A stretch of 64,000 nt of DNA from an uncultured Mediterraneibacter sp. (GTDB lineage Bacteria; Bacillota; Clostridia; Lachnospirales; Lachnospiraceae): positions 1 to 64,000 of the forward strand of contig CALWLJ010000011.1 in the NCBI GenBank assembly GCA_944381495.1, given 5' to 3'. A program made the translations under genes and the position numbers. Below are positions 8,093 through 17,545 of this stretch, in pieces (the first letter of the stretch is position 1; every line of letters starts with the position of its first letter). The notes beneath the pieces were generated by a model. It did no database searches. It was given only the letters and a program-made list of their open reading frames with translations, and was not told the origin of the DNA.

Positions 8093-11000
8093 ATGGAAGA
8101 GAAAAAGAACAAAACGAAACGCCGCCTGTGGCGTGGCCTTACCACGACGACGGCGTCACTGCTGGCACTCTCCCTGTCGGCATCAATGGTAATTGATACA
8201 TTCCGAACAGACATTGATAAGTTCCTGGGGACGCAGAGCTCGCAGATGATTACAGAGAGCCAGAGTGAAGGTGATTATGTATTTCAGTCAGATTACAGCA
8301 GCACAACGGAACTGCTGGATGCGATTGAAGACCTGGGAGAGCGTATGAACGAAGAAGGTTCCGTTCTTCTGAAAAATGAGAACCATGCACTTCCCCTGAC
8401 GGAAGAAGAGACTCAGAAGGTGTCTCTGCTCGGATTCAGCAGTTATTATCCGGTGCAGGGCGGTGATTTCGGAAGTACACTTTCGGTAAATACAGGGACG
8501 GATGCTGATACGGTAGATTTTGTGCAGGCACTTGCTGCAAAAGGATACAGCATTAATCCGACAGTGCAGAACCTGTATGAAAATCTGAAAGGAGAATATG
8601 AATCTCTCCTGACCAGCCTTTGGGGAACATCGGAGAATGTGAACCGTATTACAGCTCCGGCGATTGACGGAACATTCAGCAGCAGAGAACTCTCCACCGA
8701 TACAATGGATTCTACAGATTCCACCTGGCGGGACAGCATGAATGACTACAATGTTATGATCGTAACACTTGCCCGTGCGGCAGGAGAAAATAAGAACTAT
8801 ATGCCTGGCGAGGCAGGCGTAGATCCGGAGCAGAATCTGAATCAGTCAGATCCGCTGGGACTTTCGGATACAGAGCGCCAGATCATCAATGCCGCAGTAG
8901 ATGCAAAGGCAGAAAATGGCGGAAAGGTAATCGTGCTTCTGAATAATGCAAGTGCTATGGAGATTGAAGAGATCAAAGATAACACAGGCGTAGATGCGAT
9001 CCTTGAGATTGGTCTTCCGGGAGGTTATGGATTCTATGGTGTCGCTGATGTGCTGAGCGGGGAGGCTAATCCGTCCGGTCATCTGTCCGATACATATGCG
9101 GTTGATAACTCTGCTTCACCGGCAGCGCAGAACTATGGAAATTATTCCTGGACAAATCCGGATTCTGCTTATTCCATCAACTCTGAAGTGGTCTATGCAG
9201 AGAGTATTTATGCAGGCTATAAATATTATGAGACAAGATACGCAGATGTTGTTATGGGACAGGGAAATGCCGATGATGCTGTGGGAAGCAGCACAGGCGG
9301 CGCATGGTCCTATGATGAGGAAGTTTCCTATCCTTTCGGATACGGACTCTCTTATACAACATTTTCACAGACACTGGACAGCCTGGAAGTAAATCTGGAA
9401 GACCGTACAGTTACCGCTCAGGTGACAGTGACAAATACAGGAGATGTAGCAGGAAAAGATGTAGTACAGCTTTATGTCTCTGTACCATATACAGATTATG
9501 ACCGAGCAAATCTTGTAGAAAAATCTGAGGTTCAGCTGCTGGATTACGGCAAGACGGAGGAACTTCAGCCGGGAGAATCTGTGACGCTTACACTGACCGC
9601 GGATGCACAGGATATGGCAAGCTGGGACAGCACATGTGCAAATGAGGCGGGAACAACAGGAAATTATATCCTGGATGCAGGCGATTACTATTTTACCATT
9701 GGAAACGGTTCCCATGAAGCAGTTAACAATGTACTTGCCGCAAAGGGATACACAGAGGCTGACGGCATGACAGATGCAGGCAACAGCGCCAATGTTCAGA
9801 CATGGACTCTGAATGCCATGGATACAGCGTCATTTGCATACACTGTAAATGGTACGGCTGTGGAAAATCAGCTGGCAGATATGGATCTGAACTACTATAT
9901 GCCGGGAACAGTGACATATCTGACAAGAGCAGACTGGAGCGGAACATGGCCGAAGACTTATGAGAACCTGACCGCTACAGATGAAATGCTTGATATCATG
10001 GATAACGATACTTATGAGATTACTGCCCAGGGCGACACAGATGCTATCACATGGGGCGCAGATAACGGACTGACACTTTCCGAACTGAAAGGCGCCGATT
10101 ATGATGATGAACAGTGGGATGAGCTGATGGATCAGCTGAACCTTGAGGATGCAATGATCCGTACCGGATTCGGCGGAACAAGTACAAAGGCAATAGAATC
10201 TATTTCCTCACCGGAAGTCATTCAGAATGACGGACCGAACGGAATCAATTCTTATACACTGGGACAGTATGCTAATACAGATGAGAACTCTTCTGACCCA
10301 TATGTGGTAAGTGAAGATGATCCGAACCTGAACTATAAGTTTGGAACAATGTGTAATGAAACTGTGATCGGACAGACTTTCAGCAAGGAACTGGCGGCAG
10401 AGTACGGCCGGGTAATTGGAAATTATTCGATCTGGTCCAACCTGACGATCTTCTGGGGCGCTGGAACCAACCTTCACCGTACACCATACAATGCACGTAA
10501 CCATGAGTATTATTCAGAGGATCCGGTGCTGACTGCTTATCAGGCTGCAAGTTATATTGCGGCAGGCAAAGAATATGGCGTTATTATTGCACCGAAGCAC
10601 TATGCATTTAACGATACAGAGATCAACCGTTCCGGTATTGCTACATTTATGACTGAGCAGACGGCACGTGAGAACGGGCTTCGCGGAATCCAGGCAGCAG
10701 TAGAAGATGCAGAGACACTGGGAGTAATGACAACATACAACAGAATCGGAATTACAGCAGGAAATGCACATTATGGCCTCCTTATGAATATCCTTCGCGG
10801 TGAGTGGGGATTCAAAGGACTGATGAGTGAAGACTTTATCCAGGATGCAAACTACAGTGTTCTGAAAGAAGCGGTACACTGCGGTGTTACAATGACATGT
10901 AATACAGGCGACAGTACGATGGAGGCCATCAGTGCGAAATGGGATTACTGGACAACCGACAATGTAAGTCAGGATGCTGTCCTTATGCAGGATCTGAAAA

Positions 11001-11188
11001 ACGTAATGAAATGGCAGTATTACGCAATTGCAAACTCCAATGCAATGGACGGTCTGAATGAGACTTCTAAGATCGTAGAAGTCCGCACTTGGTATGATAA
11101 TGCGCTGACAGCAGCTCAGGTGGTATTTGCAGTGCTGACAATTGCGGGAATTGTAATGTATATCAGAAACATGAAGAAAGAGAAATAA
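8093..11188 (+). CDS. domain-permuted GH3 glycosidase with two membrane anchors
   Basis: A 1031-residue glycoside hydrolase family 3 protein in swapped order. The alpha/beta sandwich (GSVLLKNENHALPL near 83-97) and a fibronectin-III-like domain (about 440-515) come first. The TIM-barrel catalytic domain comes last (QNDGPNGIN near 706; PKHYAFND near 833; GLMSEDF with Asp914 as the expected nucleophile). Permuted GH3 enzymes are known from Butyrivibrio and Ruminococcus. A hydrophobic N-terminal helix (about 15-33) and a C-terminal one (about 1002-1023, followed by NMKKEK) would hold the enzyme at the outer face of the membrane at both ends. The RBS is GGAGGAGG, 6-7 nt before ATG. It precedes a small 4-TM protein gene by 15 bp. 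Likely beta-glucosidase/xylosidase-type activity; exact sugar unknown. Confidence 0.85.
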   Translation: MEEKKNKTKRRLWRGLTTTTASLLALSLSASMVIDTFRTDIDKFLGTQSSQMITESQSEGDYVFQSDYSSTTELLDAIEDLGERMNEEGSVLLKNENHALPLTEEETQKVSLLGFSSYYPVQGGDFGSTLSVNTGTDADTVDFVQALAAKGYSINPTVQNLYENLKGEYESLLTSLWGTSENVNRITAPAIDGTFSSRELSTDTMDSTDSTWRDSMNDYNVMIVTLARAAGENKNYMPGEAGVDPEQNLNQSDPLGLSDTERQIINAAVDAKAENGGKVIVLLNNASAMEIEEIKDNTGVDAILEIGLPGGYGFYGVADVLSGEANPSGHLSDTYAVDNSASPAAQNYGNYSWTNPDSAYSINSEVVYAESIYAGYKYYETRYADVVMGQGNADDAVGSSTGGAWSYDEEVSYPFGYGLSYTTFSQTLDSLEVNLEDRTVTAQVTVTNTGDVAGKDVVQLYVSVPYTDYDRANLVEKSEVQLLDYGKTEELQPGESVTLTLTADAQDMASWDSTCANEAGTTGNYILDAGDYYFTIGNGSHEAVNNVLAAKGYTEADGMTDAGNSANVQTWTLNAMDTASFAYTVNGTAVENQLADMDLNYYMPGTVTYLTRADWSGTWPKTYENLTATDEMLDIMDNDTYEITAQGDTDAITWGADNGLTLSELKGADYDDEQWDELMDQLNLEDAMIRTGFGGTSTKAIESISSPEVIQNDGPNGINSYTLGQYANTDENSSDPYVVSEDDPNLNYKFGTMCNETVIGQTFSKELAAEYGRVIGNYSIWSNLTIFWGAGTNLHRTPYNARNHEYYSEDPVLTAYQAASYIAAGKEYGVIIAPKHYAFNDTEINRSGIATFMTEQTARENGLRGIQAAVEDAETLGVMTTYNRIGITAGNAHYGLLMNILRGEWGFKGLMSEDFIQDANYSVLKEAVHCGVTMTCNTGDSTMEAISAKWDYWTTDNVSQDAVLMQDLKNVMKWQYYAIANSNAMDGLNETSKIVEVRTWYDNALTAAQVVFAVLTIAGIVMYIRNMKKEK

Positions 11189-11203
11189 AGGGGGTTTTAC
11201 ATT

Positions 11204-11629
11204 ATGAAAAATAAGTCCGCGGGATTTTATATGATGATCCTTACCGCTGTCCTTGCGGTAATCGGGGTGGTCTTCTATCTGATCAACTGTAATACGTCCT
11301 ATTTTTCCAATCTGGGCGTAAATACCGGCCTTGTAGCGTGCATGGTTATTGCGGTGATCCTGGAACTGGTATATGTCTTTGGTTATAAGGCGCCGGTGAG
11401 CAGAGTGCTGGATCTGATCCCGGTTGTGTGCGGCGTGCTGATGATGGTGGCGTTTGTCCTGTTTATCAGTGTCCGTGCCAACAGTATTGCATCTATCCTG
11501 ACTTTTGAAAATAACGCACAGACGATGTCGGATCTGATGAGTGCAATCGTGGGTATGGTCTTCTGCCTCCTGGCAGTAATCTTTAACATCGTGGCATCAT
11601 TCTTCAAGGTAGTGAAAGACGAGAAATAA
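11204..11629 (+). CDS. small 4-TM membrane protein, partner of the GH3 enzyme
   Basis: A 141-residue hydrophobic protein with four predicted membrane helices (about 8-27, 41-60, 69-88, 111-135) and a lysine-rich end (KVVKDEK). No domain recognised. It starts 15 bp after the GH3 gene, with its own GGGGG-type RBS, and a strong terminator follows, so it is the last gene of that operon. A role in holding or placing the anchored glycosidase, or in moving the released sugar, is guesswork from position. Confidence 0.7.
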   Translation: MKNKSAGFYMMILTAVLAVIGVVFYLINCNTSYFSNLGVNTGLVACMVIAVILELVYVFGYKAPVSRVLDLIPVVCGVLMMVAFVLFISVRANSIASILTFENNAQTMSDLMSAIVGMVFCLLAVIFNIVASFFKVVKDEK

Positions 11630-11653
11630 ATTTAAGAAAAAGTGATGTGGCAT

Positions 11654-11706
11654 CAGGCAATGCTGAGATGTTTCCCGAGGGGAAAGATCCGGCATTGCCT
11701 GTTTTT
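11654..11706 (+). terminator. terminator of the GH3 operon
   Basis: Perfect 10-bp outer arms CAGGCAATGC (11654-11663) / GCATTGCCTG (11692-11701), an inner TTTCCC-GAGG-GGAAA stem, and T5 at 11702-11706. Confidence 0.9.
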
Positions 11707-11823
11707 GTTATAAGCTGGTAATATGCTGATTTTGAGGAAATAATATCAGGCAGGGGACTGATATTGGTACATGTTCTATGATGATATACATGAATCCGTA
11801 AAGTGCCGATTAATGATGGGTTT

Positions 11824-11984
11824 ATCCGACTGAAAGTTGAAAATCTCACGGAATGAATATTTGAAATATCACGGAATAAAAAATGATAATTTAACGGGAT
11901 AAAAATATAAAAATTCACGGAATAGAAAATGAAAATCTCACGGAATGAAATTGCAAAATCTTACGGAATGATTTAAAATAGATG
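11824..11984. repeat. seven 23-bp tandem repeats (iteron-like) before the ATPase gene
   Basis: The core CACGGAAT recurs with an exact 23-bp step at 11847, 11870, 11893 (AACGGGAT), 11916, 11939 and 11962 (TACGGAAT), with a degenerate copy at 11824. The 15-bp spacers are A-rich and similar (for example GAAATTGCAAAATCT). The array ends 16 bp before the start codon, so it lies in the promoter/leader of the downstream gene. The phasing of about two helical turns suggests a series of binding sites for one protein. It is not CRISPR: the spacers are as alike as the cores. Confidence 0.85.
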
Positions 11985-12000
11985 TCAGGAGGGATGCCAA

Positions 12001-13278
12001 ATGTTAAGAGACGAATATAGACCTCGATTAATTGATAAAAGGATTGAAGAATACCTGAAAATATTTGGTGCAGTCTGTATAGAGGGACCGAAATGGTGCG
12101 GTAAGACATGGACATCTGCATATCACAGTAAGAGCGAGATTTATCTTGGCGATCCGGAAGGAAATTTTCAGAACAGAAACCTGGCACAGCTAAGTCCGTC
12201 TCTTGTTTTGGAAGGAGAGAAGCCGCGGCTTATTGATGAATGGCAGGAAGTCCCGCCTCTCTGGGATGCTGTTCGATATCAGGTGGATAAGACAGCGGAG
12301 AAGGGAATGTTTATTCTGACAGGTTCTTCGACTCCCAATCACAAGGGCATCCTGCACAGCGGAGCCGGGCGTATAGCCAGACTGCGTATGAGGCCGATGT
12401 CGCTGTTCGAATCAGGAGACTCCAGCGGTAAGGTATCGCTGCAGAAGTTGTGCGGCGATTACCTGGAACCTTCTATGACCGGTGAGGTGGATCTCAGACA
12501 CCTGATCTATCTGATCATCCGGGGGGGATGGCCGGCCAGCCTGTCTGTTTCTGAGTCTGAAGCACAGCGTCTTCCACTGGAATATCTGGATGCAGTGATA
12601 GAAGACGACATGTACCGTATCGATGATGTGAAACGAGATTCCAGGAAGATCAGGCTGCTGCTTCGTTCGCTGGCCAGAAATGAAAGCACAACAGTGACGA
12701 ACCGGTCTCTGAAAAATGATGTGAAAGAAAAGGACGATGAGGATATTGATGTGGATACGATAGCCTCTTATCTGGATGTGTTTTCAAGGCTTTTCCTTAT
12801 TGACGATCAACTTCCGTTTTCATCAAAGATACGCTCCTCAGTACGGGTGAAACAGTCCGTGAAACGTCATTTTTCAGATCCGTCACTGGCTTGTGCACTG
12901 TTGAAAGCAACTCCGGAAAAACTGCTGGGGGATCTGGAGACATTAGGATTTTTGTTCGAAGCTTTGTGCGAGAGAGATCTGAAAATATATGCAGAGTCCT
13001 TTGGCGGGCAGTTGTATCATTATCAGGATTATCAAAACAGAGAAATTGATGCCGTGATCGAACTGCCGGATGGAGAATGGTGCGCATTTGAAATAAAGCT
13101 TGGCGCAAACCAGATTGACGGAGCGGCAGACGGTCTTCTGAAGCTGAAATCAGCAATAGAGAAAGAAAAGGGCGGCAGACCGCCGAAAGTGATGGGTGTG
13201 ATCTGCGGACTCTCAAATGCGGCTTACCGCAGGCCAGACGGTGTATATGTGATCCCGGTGACTGCGCTCAGAGAGTGA
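12001..13278 (+). CDS. AAA-type ATPase with C-terminal DUF4143 domain
   Basis: A 425-residue member of the widespread prokaryotic AAA_14/DUF4143 ATPases. Walker A is GPKWCGKT (residues 29-36), Walker B region is PRLIDEWQEV, and sensor LTGSST follows. The C-terminal part carries REIDAVIELPDGEWCAFEIK, the DUF4143 region that resembles the PD-(D/E)XK nuclease core. The biological role of the family is unsettled. The gene stands alone, with RBS CAGGAGGG before ATG 12001, and is preceded by the 23-bp tandem array. No clear terminator follows. Confidence 0.85.
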   Translation: MLRDEYRPRLIDKRIEEYLKIFGAVCIEGPKWCGKTWTSAYHSKSEIYLGDPEGNFQNRNLAQLSPSLVLEGEKPRLIDEWQEVPPLWDAVRYQVDKTAEKGMFILTGSSTPNHKGILHSGAGRIARLRMRPMSLFESGDSSGKVSLQKLCGDYLEPSMTGEVDLRHLIYLIIRGGWPASLSVSESEAQRLPLEYLDAVIEDDMYRIDDVKRDSRKIRLLLRSLARNESTTVTNRSLKNDVKEKDDEDIDVDTIASYLDVFSRLFLIDDQLPFSSKIRSSVRVKQSVKRHFSDPSLACALLKATPEKLLGDLETLGFLFEALCERDLKIYAESFGGQLYHYQDYQNREIDAVIELPDGEWCAFEIKLGANQIDGAADGLLKLKSAIEKEKGGRPPKVMGVICGLSNAAYRRPDGVYVIPVTALRE

Positions 13279-13337
13279 GAAGCTCATGCGGTGAGGTGAA
13301 AAAGGGATGTGTAAAACCTGGAGCACAGCCTCGTTCT

Positions 13338-13412
13338 TGTTGTTATGAATAAGGGGATGGTGGTATAATAAGAACACTTGGAGAGGTGTTTCCTGGCCTG
13401 ATGACCAGGAAA
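13338..13412 (+). promoter_or_regulatory. promoter and leader hairpin of the LytTR two-component operon
   Basis: An extended -10 box, TGG-TATAAT (13361-13369), has TTGTTA at 13340-13345 as a likely -35 with an 18-bp spacer. Downstream, TTTCCTGG (13389-13396) and CCAGGAAA (13405-13412) form a perfect 8-bp hairpin in the leader. A possible 21-codon reading frame starts at ATG 13415 and ends just before the RBS of the regulator gene. Confidence 0.55.
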
Positions 13413-13499
13413 CGATGATTGAACAAAGTGCAGAATCTTACAGGGGCAGTGTGGTTGTCAGCGCTGCCTGTATCACTTGATAGGAAGGAGGAAAGGCGG

Positions 13500-14210
13500 A
13501 TGCTTCATATTGCAGTAGTTGAGGATGACAAGAATTACGCGGCGCAGCTCAAGGAATATCTGGAACGGTATGAGAACGAGACGAAGCGGAAGCTGACGGT
13601 GTCGGTTTTTTCAGACGGGGAGGATATCGTGACCGATTACCGGGCAGATTTCGACATCATCCTGATGGATGTGGAGATGAAGTTCATGGACGGCATGACA
13701 GCGGCGGAGAAGATCCGGGAGAAGGATGACGAAGTCATTATCATCTTTATCACCAATATGCCTCAGTACGCCATCCAGGGATACAAAGTGGACGCGCTGG
13801 ACTATGTGCTGAAACCAATCTCTTACTTTGCTTTCTCTCAGAGGATCGACCGGGCGCTGACAAGGATATCGAAGAAGAAGACAACGTTTGTCACGATCCA
13901 GATGAAGGGAGGCAAGGGCCGCCTGGACGTGTCTCTGCTCTGCTATGTGGAGGTGCGTGATCATGATCTGATCTATCATACGGTAGACGGCGATATTGAG
14001 GCCAAGGGAACTATGAAAGACGCAGAGGAGATACTGGCAGGGGAACATTTCTTCCGCTGTAGCCGCTGTTATCTGGTGAATCTGGAATATGTGGATAATT
14101 TCCAGGGCAGCGACGCCACTGTGAACGGGGATGTGATCCAGATCAGCCGGCCCAGGAAAAAGGCATTTCTGGATGCGTTGAATCAATACATGAACGAGGT
14201 GGGAAAATGA
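13500..14210 (+). CDS. LytTR-family response regulator
   Basis: A 236-residue AgrA/LytR-type regulator. The receiver domain has the acidic pair in VVEDDKNY, the phospho-acceptor Asp57 in ILMDVEM, and the conserved Lys of YVLKPIS. The C-terminal LytTR DNA-binding domain contains the typical FFRCSRCYLVNLEYV segment. ATG 13500 follows AGGAGG by 8-9 nt and gives the normal family length; an in-frame ATG at 13419 would add residues unlike the family. It overlaps the kinase gene by ATGA, so the two are translationally coupled. The target genes are unknown. Confidence 0.9.
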   Translation: MLHIAVVEDDKNYAAQLKEYLERYENETKRKLTVSVFSDGEDIVTDYRADFDIILMDVEMKFMDGMTAAEKIREKDDEVIIIFITNMPQYAIQGYKVDALDYVLKPISYFAFSQRIDRALTRISKKKTTFVTIQMKGGKGRLDVSLLCYVEVRDHDLIYHTVDGDIEAKGTMKDAEEILAGEHFFRCSRCYLVNLEYVDNFQGSDATVNGDVIQISRPRKKAFLDALNQYMNEVGK

Positions 14211-15532
14211 GCGGAATGGAGATCGTCAATACCCCGGGATATTATTATTCCATTGCATATGTTCTGGCTGCGTTTATCGTAACATGTACGAATAGAAAGA
14301 GAGTCACGGGAATGGGACGATATGCTGTTCATATCGTCTTTCTTGTGGCTCTGATCACTTTTATGACAGTAACGGATGGAGTGCGGCAGGTGTTTTTCCT
14401 CCCGTGTATGATGGTGGCGATCCTGCTGATCCTGGCCTACATTTATATATGCTGTGATTTTACTCTGGCGGAGGCAGGATACTATTGCGCCCGTTCTTTT
14501 ATCAGCGGAGAATTTTCTGCTTCCCTGTGCTGGCAGATCTACTTTTATCTGCTGATCAGAGGAAATATAGAAGGAAAATGGTTCTTGGAGTGTGCGCTTC
14601 TGCTGGTTGTGTACGCTGCTATCTATGGAGTTATATTTGCTCTGGAAAAATATCTGCAGGGAGAAGGCGACAGCATCCGGATCACCAGCCGGGAACTGAT
14701 TACAGTGATTATTATCACAGCTGCGGTGTATACAGTGAGTAATCTGAGCTATATTGATCAGGATGCCCTGTTCGGAAGCCGCTTTGCGGGAGAGATGTTT
14801 ACCATCCGTACCCTTGTGGATCTCAGCGGCATGGCAGTACTCTATGCTTACCATATTATGGTGCGGGAGCTGCAGATGAAGTTCGAGGTGGACGCACTGG
14901 AAAATATACTGGAGATGCAGTATAAGAATTATCAGCTGTCGCAGGAGAGCATTGATATTGTGAATCAGAAATATCACGATCTGAAGCACCAGATCAATCT
15001 GCTGAAAGCCGAGGCGGGAAGTGGAAAGTCTGTAGAGTATCTGGAACAGATGGAGAAGGAGATCCGTTCCTATGAGGCTCAGAACAAGACGGGAAACAAG
15101 GTGCTGGACGCAGTGCTGACAAGCAAGAGTCTCTACTGCCAGAACAGGGGGATCGGCTTTACCTGTGTCGCAGACGGGACACTGCTGGATTTCATGCATG
15201 AGATGGATATCAGCGCGCTGTTCGGAAATTTGCTGGACAATGCCATTGAGAGCGTGGAGAAGCTGGAGGAACCGGAGAAAAGACTGATCCACCTGTCCAT
15301 TGCCCGGCAGAAGAATTTCCTTCGGATCCGGGTGGAAAACTACTGTGAGGAGAAGATATCCTTCCGGGACGGCATGCCGCTGACCACGAAGAAGGACAAA
15401 CATCTTCACGGATTCGGCATGAAGAGCATTCAGAGTACCGTGAGAAAATATGGGGGATCAGTCAGGGCAGGACTGAGGGACAACTGGTTCGAGGTCAGTA
15501 TCCTGATTCCGCTGAAAGAACGGAAGAGCTGA
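14207..15532 (+). CDS. GHKL-domain sensor histidine kinase (AgrC-like)
   Basis: A 441-residue kinase with about six N-terminal membrane segments (to about residue 220), a coiled-coil linker, the phospho-acceptor block YHDLKHQI (His257), and a GHKL ATPase domain with the N box FGNLLDNAIES and a glycine loop near HGFGMKS. This is the class of kinases that usually senses peptides or cell-envelope stress with a LytTR partner, here encoded just upstream with a 4-bp overlap. No AgrB/AgrD-type genes are visible next to it, so a peptide signal is not supported by context. Confidence 0.88.
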   Translation: MSGMEIVNTPGYYYSIAYVLAAFIVTCTNRKRVTGMGRYAVHIVFLVALITFMTVTDGVRQVFFLPCMMVAILLILAYIYICCDFTLAEAGYYCARSFISGEFSASLCWQIYFYLLIRGNIEGKWFLECALLLVVYAAIYGVIFALEKYLQGEGDSIRITSRELITVIIITAAVYTVSNLSYIDQDALFGSRFAGEMFTIRTLVDLSGMAVLYAYHIMVRELQMKFEVDALENILEMQYKNYQLSQESIDIVNQKYHDLKHQINLLKAEAGSGKSVEYLEQMEKEIRSYEAQNKTGNKVLDAVLTSKSLYCQNRGIGFTCVADGTLLDFMHEMDISALFGNLLDNAIESVEKLEEPEKRLIHLSIARQKNFLRIRVENYCEEKISFRDGMPLTTKKDKHLHGFGMKSIQSTVRKYGGSVRAGLRDNWFEVSILIPLKERKS

Positions 15533-15563
15533 GATTACAGAAAGACATGAAAAATAGGAAGGA

Positions 15564-16838
15564 ATGGAAAACAGGATGGATGAATCGTTGAGAAACAAAA
15601 TGATAGAGACTGCGGATTTTATTTTCAGGCATCCGGAAGTTTCTCTGCAGGAGAGGGAATCTTCCCGCGCGCTGGCAGAGATGCTTGAAGGAGAAGGATT
15701 TACAGTGGAGTGGAATACGGCGGGATTTGAGACGGCATTTACCGCACAGTGGGGCAGCGGGAAGCCTGTTATCGGCTTCCTTGCGGAATATGACGCTCTT
15801 CCGGGAATGGGTCAGGATCCGGTCAGTCATCAGCAGAGTCAGAACGGTCCCGGACATGCCTGCGGACATAATCTGCTGGGAACCGGATGCGCGGGGGCAG
15901 CGGTTATGCTCAAGATCAGAATGGAGGCGGAAGGCCTGCCGGGGACGATACGGGTATATGGCTGCCCGGCCGAGGAGATTGTAGTGGGCAAGATCCGGAT
16001 GAATGAGGCGGGTGTGTTTGACGATCTGTCGGCGGCTGTCACATGGCATCCCTTTGACCGGAACCGTGTCAGCTATGACATCTGGCAGGCGCAGGATATT
16101 AAGAACTATAAGTTCTACGGGACAGCGGCTCATGCGTCAAAGCATCCGGAAATGGGACGGAGCGCCTTAGATGCGGCAGAGCTGATGAATGTCGGTGTGA
16201 ATTATCTGAGAGAACATGTGGCGGATGATGTACGGATGCATTATACCTATACGAACACAGACGGGCCGGCCAACATTGTGCCTGCATTTGCATCTACCAA
16301 TTACTTTATCCGGTCTTCGAAATGGGAGAGGACCTGTGACGCATCGGAGCGGGTGGACGACTGTGCCCGGGGAGCGGCTACCATGACCGGGACCCGGGTT
16401 GAGATTGAAAGGGTTACATGTAATAAGGAAATGAAAGTCAACCGGGCGCTGGCTGAAACATTTTATGAGGAGATGGAGAAAATTCCGGTTCCTTCCTATA
16501 CAGAAGAGGAGATCCGGTTTGCCGGAGAAGTATCGGAGAATGCCGGGTTCGATAATGAGGGAGTATATTTCACAGGGCTGGAGCCGCTGGAGGATGAACC
16601 GGTGCCCCTTTCCATCGGAACCGACGTATCTGATGTGAGCCATACAGTGCCAACTGTCATGCTGAGCGCGGCCGCCATGTGCAAGGGGACGCCGCTCCAT
16701 CACTGGGCCGCGGCTGCCCAGGCGGGGATGAGCATCGGGCAGAAGGGAATGATGTACGCGGCGGAGTGTATGGCCGCCGGTGCGTACCGGCTGGTGAAGG
16801 AGCCAGAGATCCTGGAGAGAGCATGGAAGGAAATGTGA
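15564..16838 (+). CDS. M20-family amidohydrolase (AbgB-like)
   Basis: A 424-residue M20 metallohydrolase. It has the zinc-binding GHACGHN at residues 97-103, the catalytic CPAEE motif that provides the general base, and the dimerisation-domain sequence TAAHASKHPEMGRSALDA. The sequence is closest in kind to p-aminobenzoyl-glutamate hydrolase subunit B and related aminoacylases. An exact substrate cannot be read from it. The start is uncertain: ATG 15564 lies too close to AGGAAGG, and ATG 15576 has a long spacing. It follows the kinase gene by about 30 bp and may be cotranscribed with it. Confidence 0.82.
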   Translation: MENRMDESLRNKMIETADFIFRHPEVSLQERESSRALAEMLEGEGFTVEWNTAGFETAFTAQWGSGKPVIGFLAEYDALPGMGQDPVSHQQSQNGPGHACGHNLLGTGCAGAAVMLKIRMEAEGLPGTIRVYGCPAEEIVVGKIRMNEAGVFDDLSAAVTWHPFDRNRVSYDIWQAQDIKNYKFYGTAAHASKHPEMGRSALDAAELMNVGVNYLREHVADDVRMHYTYTNTDGPANIVPAFASTNYFIRSSKWERTCDASERVDDCARGAATMTGTRVEIERVTCNKEMKVNRALAETFYEEMEKIPVPSYTEEEIRFAGEVSENAGFDNEGVYFTGLEPLEDEPVPLSIGTDVSDVSHTVPTVMLSAAAMCKGTPLHHWAAAAQAGMSIGQKGMMYAAECMAAGAYRLVKEPEILERAWKEM

Positions 16839-16907
16839 ATTGAAACAAGATTTACAGAGGATTTACAGAAAATCTGCAGGGGCGGACTGGACAGGGCGCC
16901 CTGGGAA

Positions 16908-17543
16908 ATGGAGAGTGACACAGTGAAGAAAAAGATTATACTTGCCTCCGCGTCACCCCGCCGGCGGGAGCTGCTGGCTCAGATCGGCGCGGAGTTCGAA
17001 GTGCGGGTCAGCGATAAGGAAGAAATATACCACAGCAGCAGACCGGAAGAAATTGTGAAAGAGCTGGCTCTGATGAAAGCGGAAAATGTGGCCGCAGACC
17101 TGGCGGAAGAGATGAGAGCTGCCGGGGCAGGAAACGGCGAGCTGAGAGATATTGTTGTTATCGGCGCCGATACCGTGGTAGTGCTGGACGGACAGATCCT
17201 GGGGAAACCAAAGGACGAGGAAGACGCTGCGGATATGCTGAGCAGGCTCCAGGGCAGAGCCCATGAAGTCTATACAGGCACCGCCATACTGGACTACGAT
17301 GAGCAGGGACATCAGAGCGTTGTGAATCAGGCGGTGCGTACAGAAGTACACGTACATGCCATGGAGAAAGCGGAGATCCACCGGTATATTGCCACCGGCG
17401 AACCTATGGATAAGGCCGGCGCCTACGGGATCCAGGGAAGGTTCGCCGCATTTATCGACCGGATCGAGGGGGACTACTATAATGTAGTCGGACTGCCGGT
17501 TTCCAGCGTGTATCAGGAGCTTAAGAAAGCGGGCGCGCTGTAA
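16908..17543 (+). CDS. maf: Maf-like nucleoside triphosphate pyrophosphatase
   Basis: A 211-residue Maf/YhdE-type house-cleaning enzyme that hydrolyses non-canonical or excess NTPs (typically dTTP/UTP) to monophosphates. Motifs seen are SASPRRRELL near the N-terminus, GADTVVVLDG with the catalytic acid, LGKPKDEEDA, and GEPMDKAGAYGIQG. GTG 16923 is an alternative start that fits the GGAGAG box better than ATG 16908. The gene ends immediately before a cluster of palindromic repeats and faces the metallopeptidase gene on the other strand. Confidence 0.9.
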   Translation: MESDTVKKKIILASASPRRRELLAQIGAEFEVRVSDKEEIYHSSRPEEIVKELALMKAENVAADLAEEMRAAGAGNGELRDIVVIGADTVVVLDGQILGKPKDEEDAADMLSRLQGRAHEVYTGTAILDYDEQGHQSVVNQAVRTEVHVHAMEKAEIHRYIATGEPMDKAGAYGIQGRFAAFIDRIEGDYYNVVGLPVSSVYQELKKAGAL

Positions 17544-17545
17544 AA

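Noticed and set aside
11824-11984. CRISPR array
   Set aside because: The 23-bp units have no unique spacers; the sequence between cores is itself repeated. No cas genes nearby.
14183-15409. 408-codon open frame on the minus strand
   Set aside because: Shadow of the histidine kinase gene; His- and Gln-rich, no motif.
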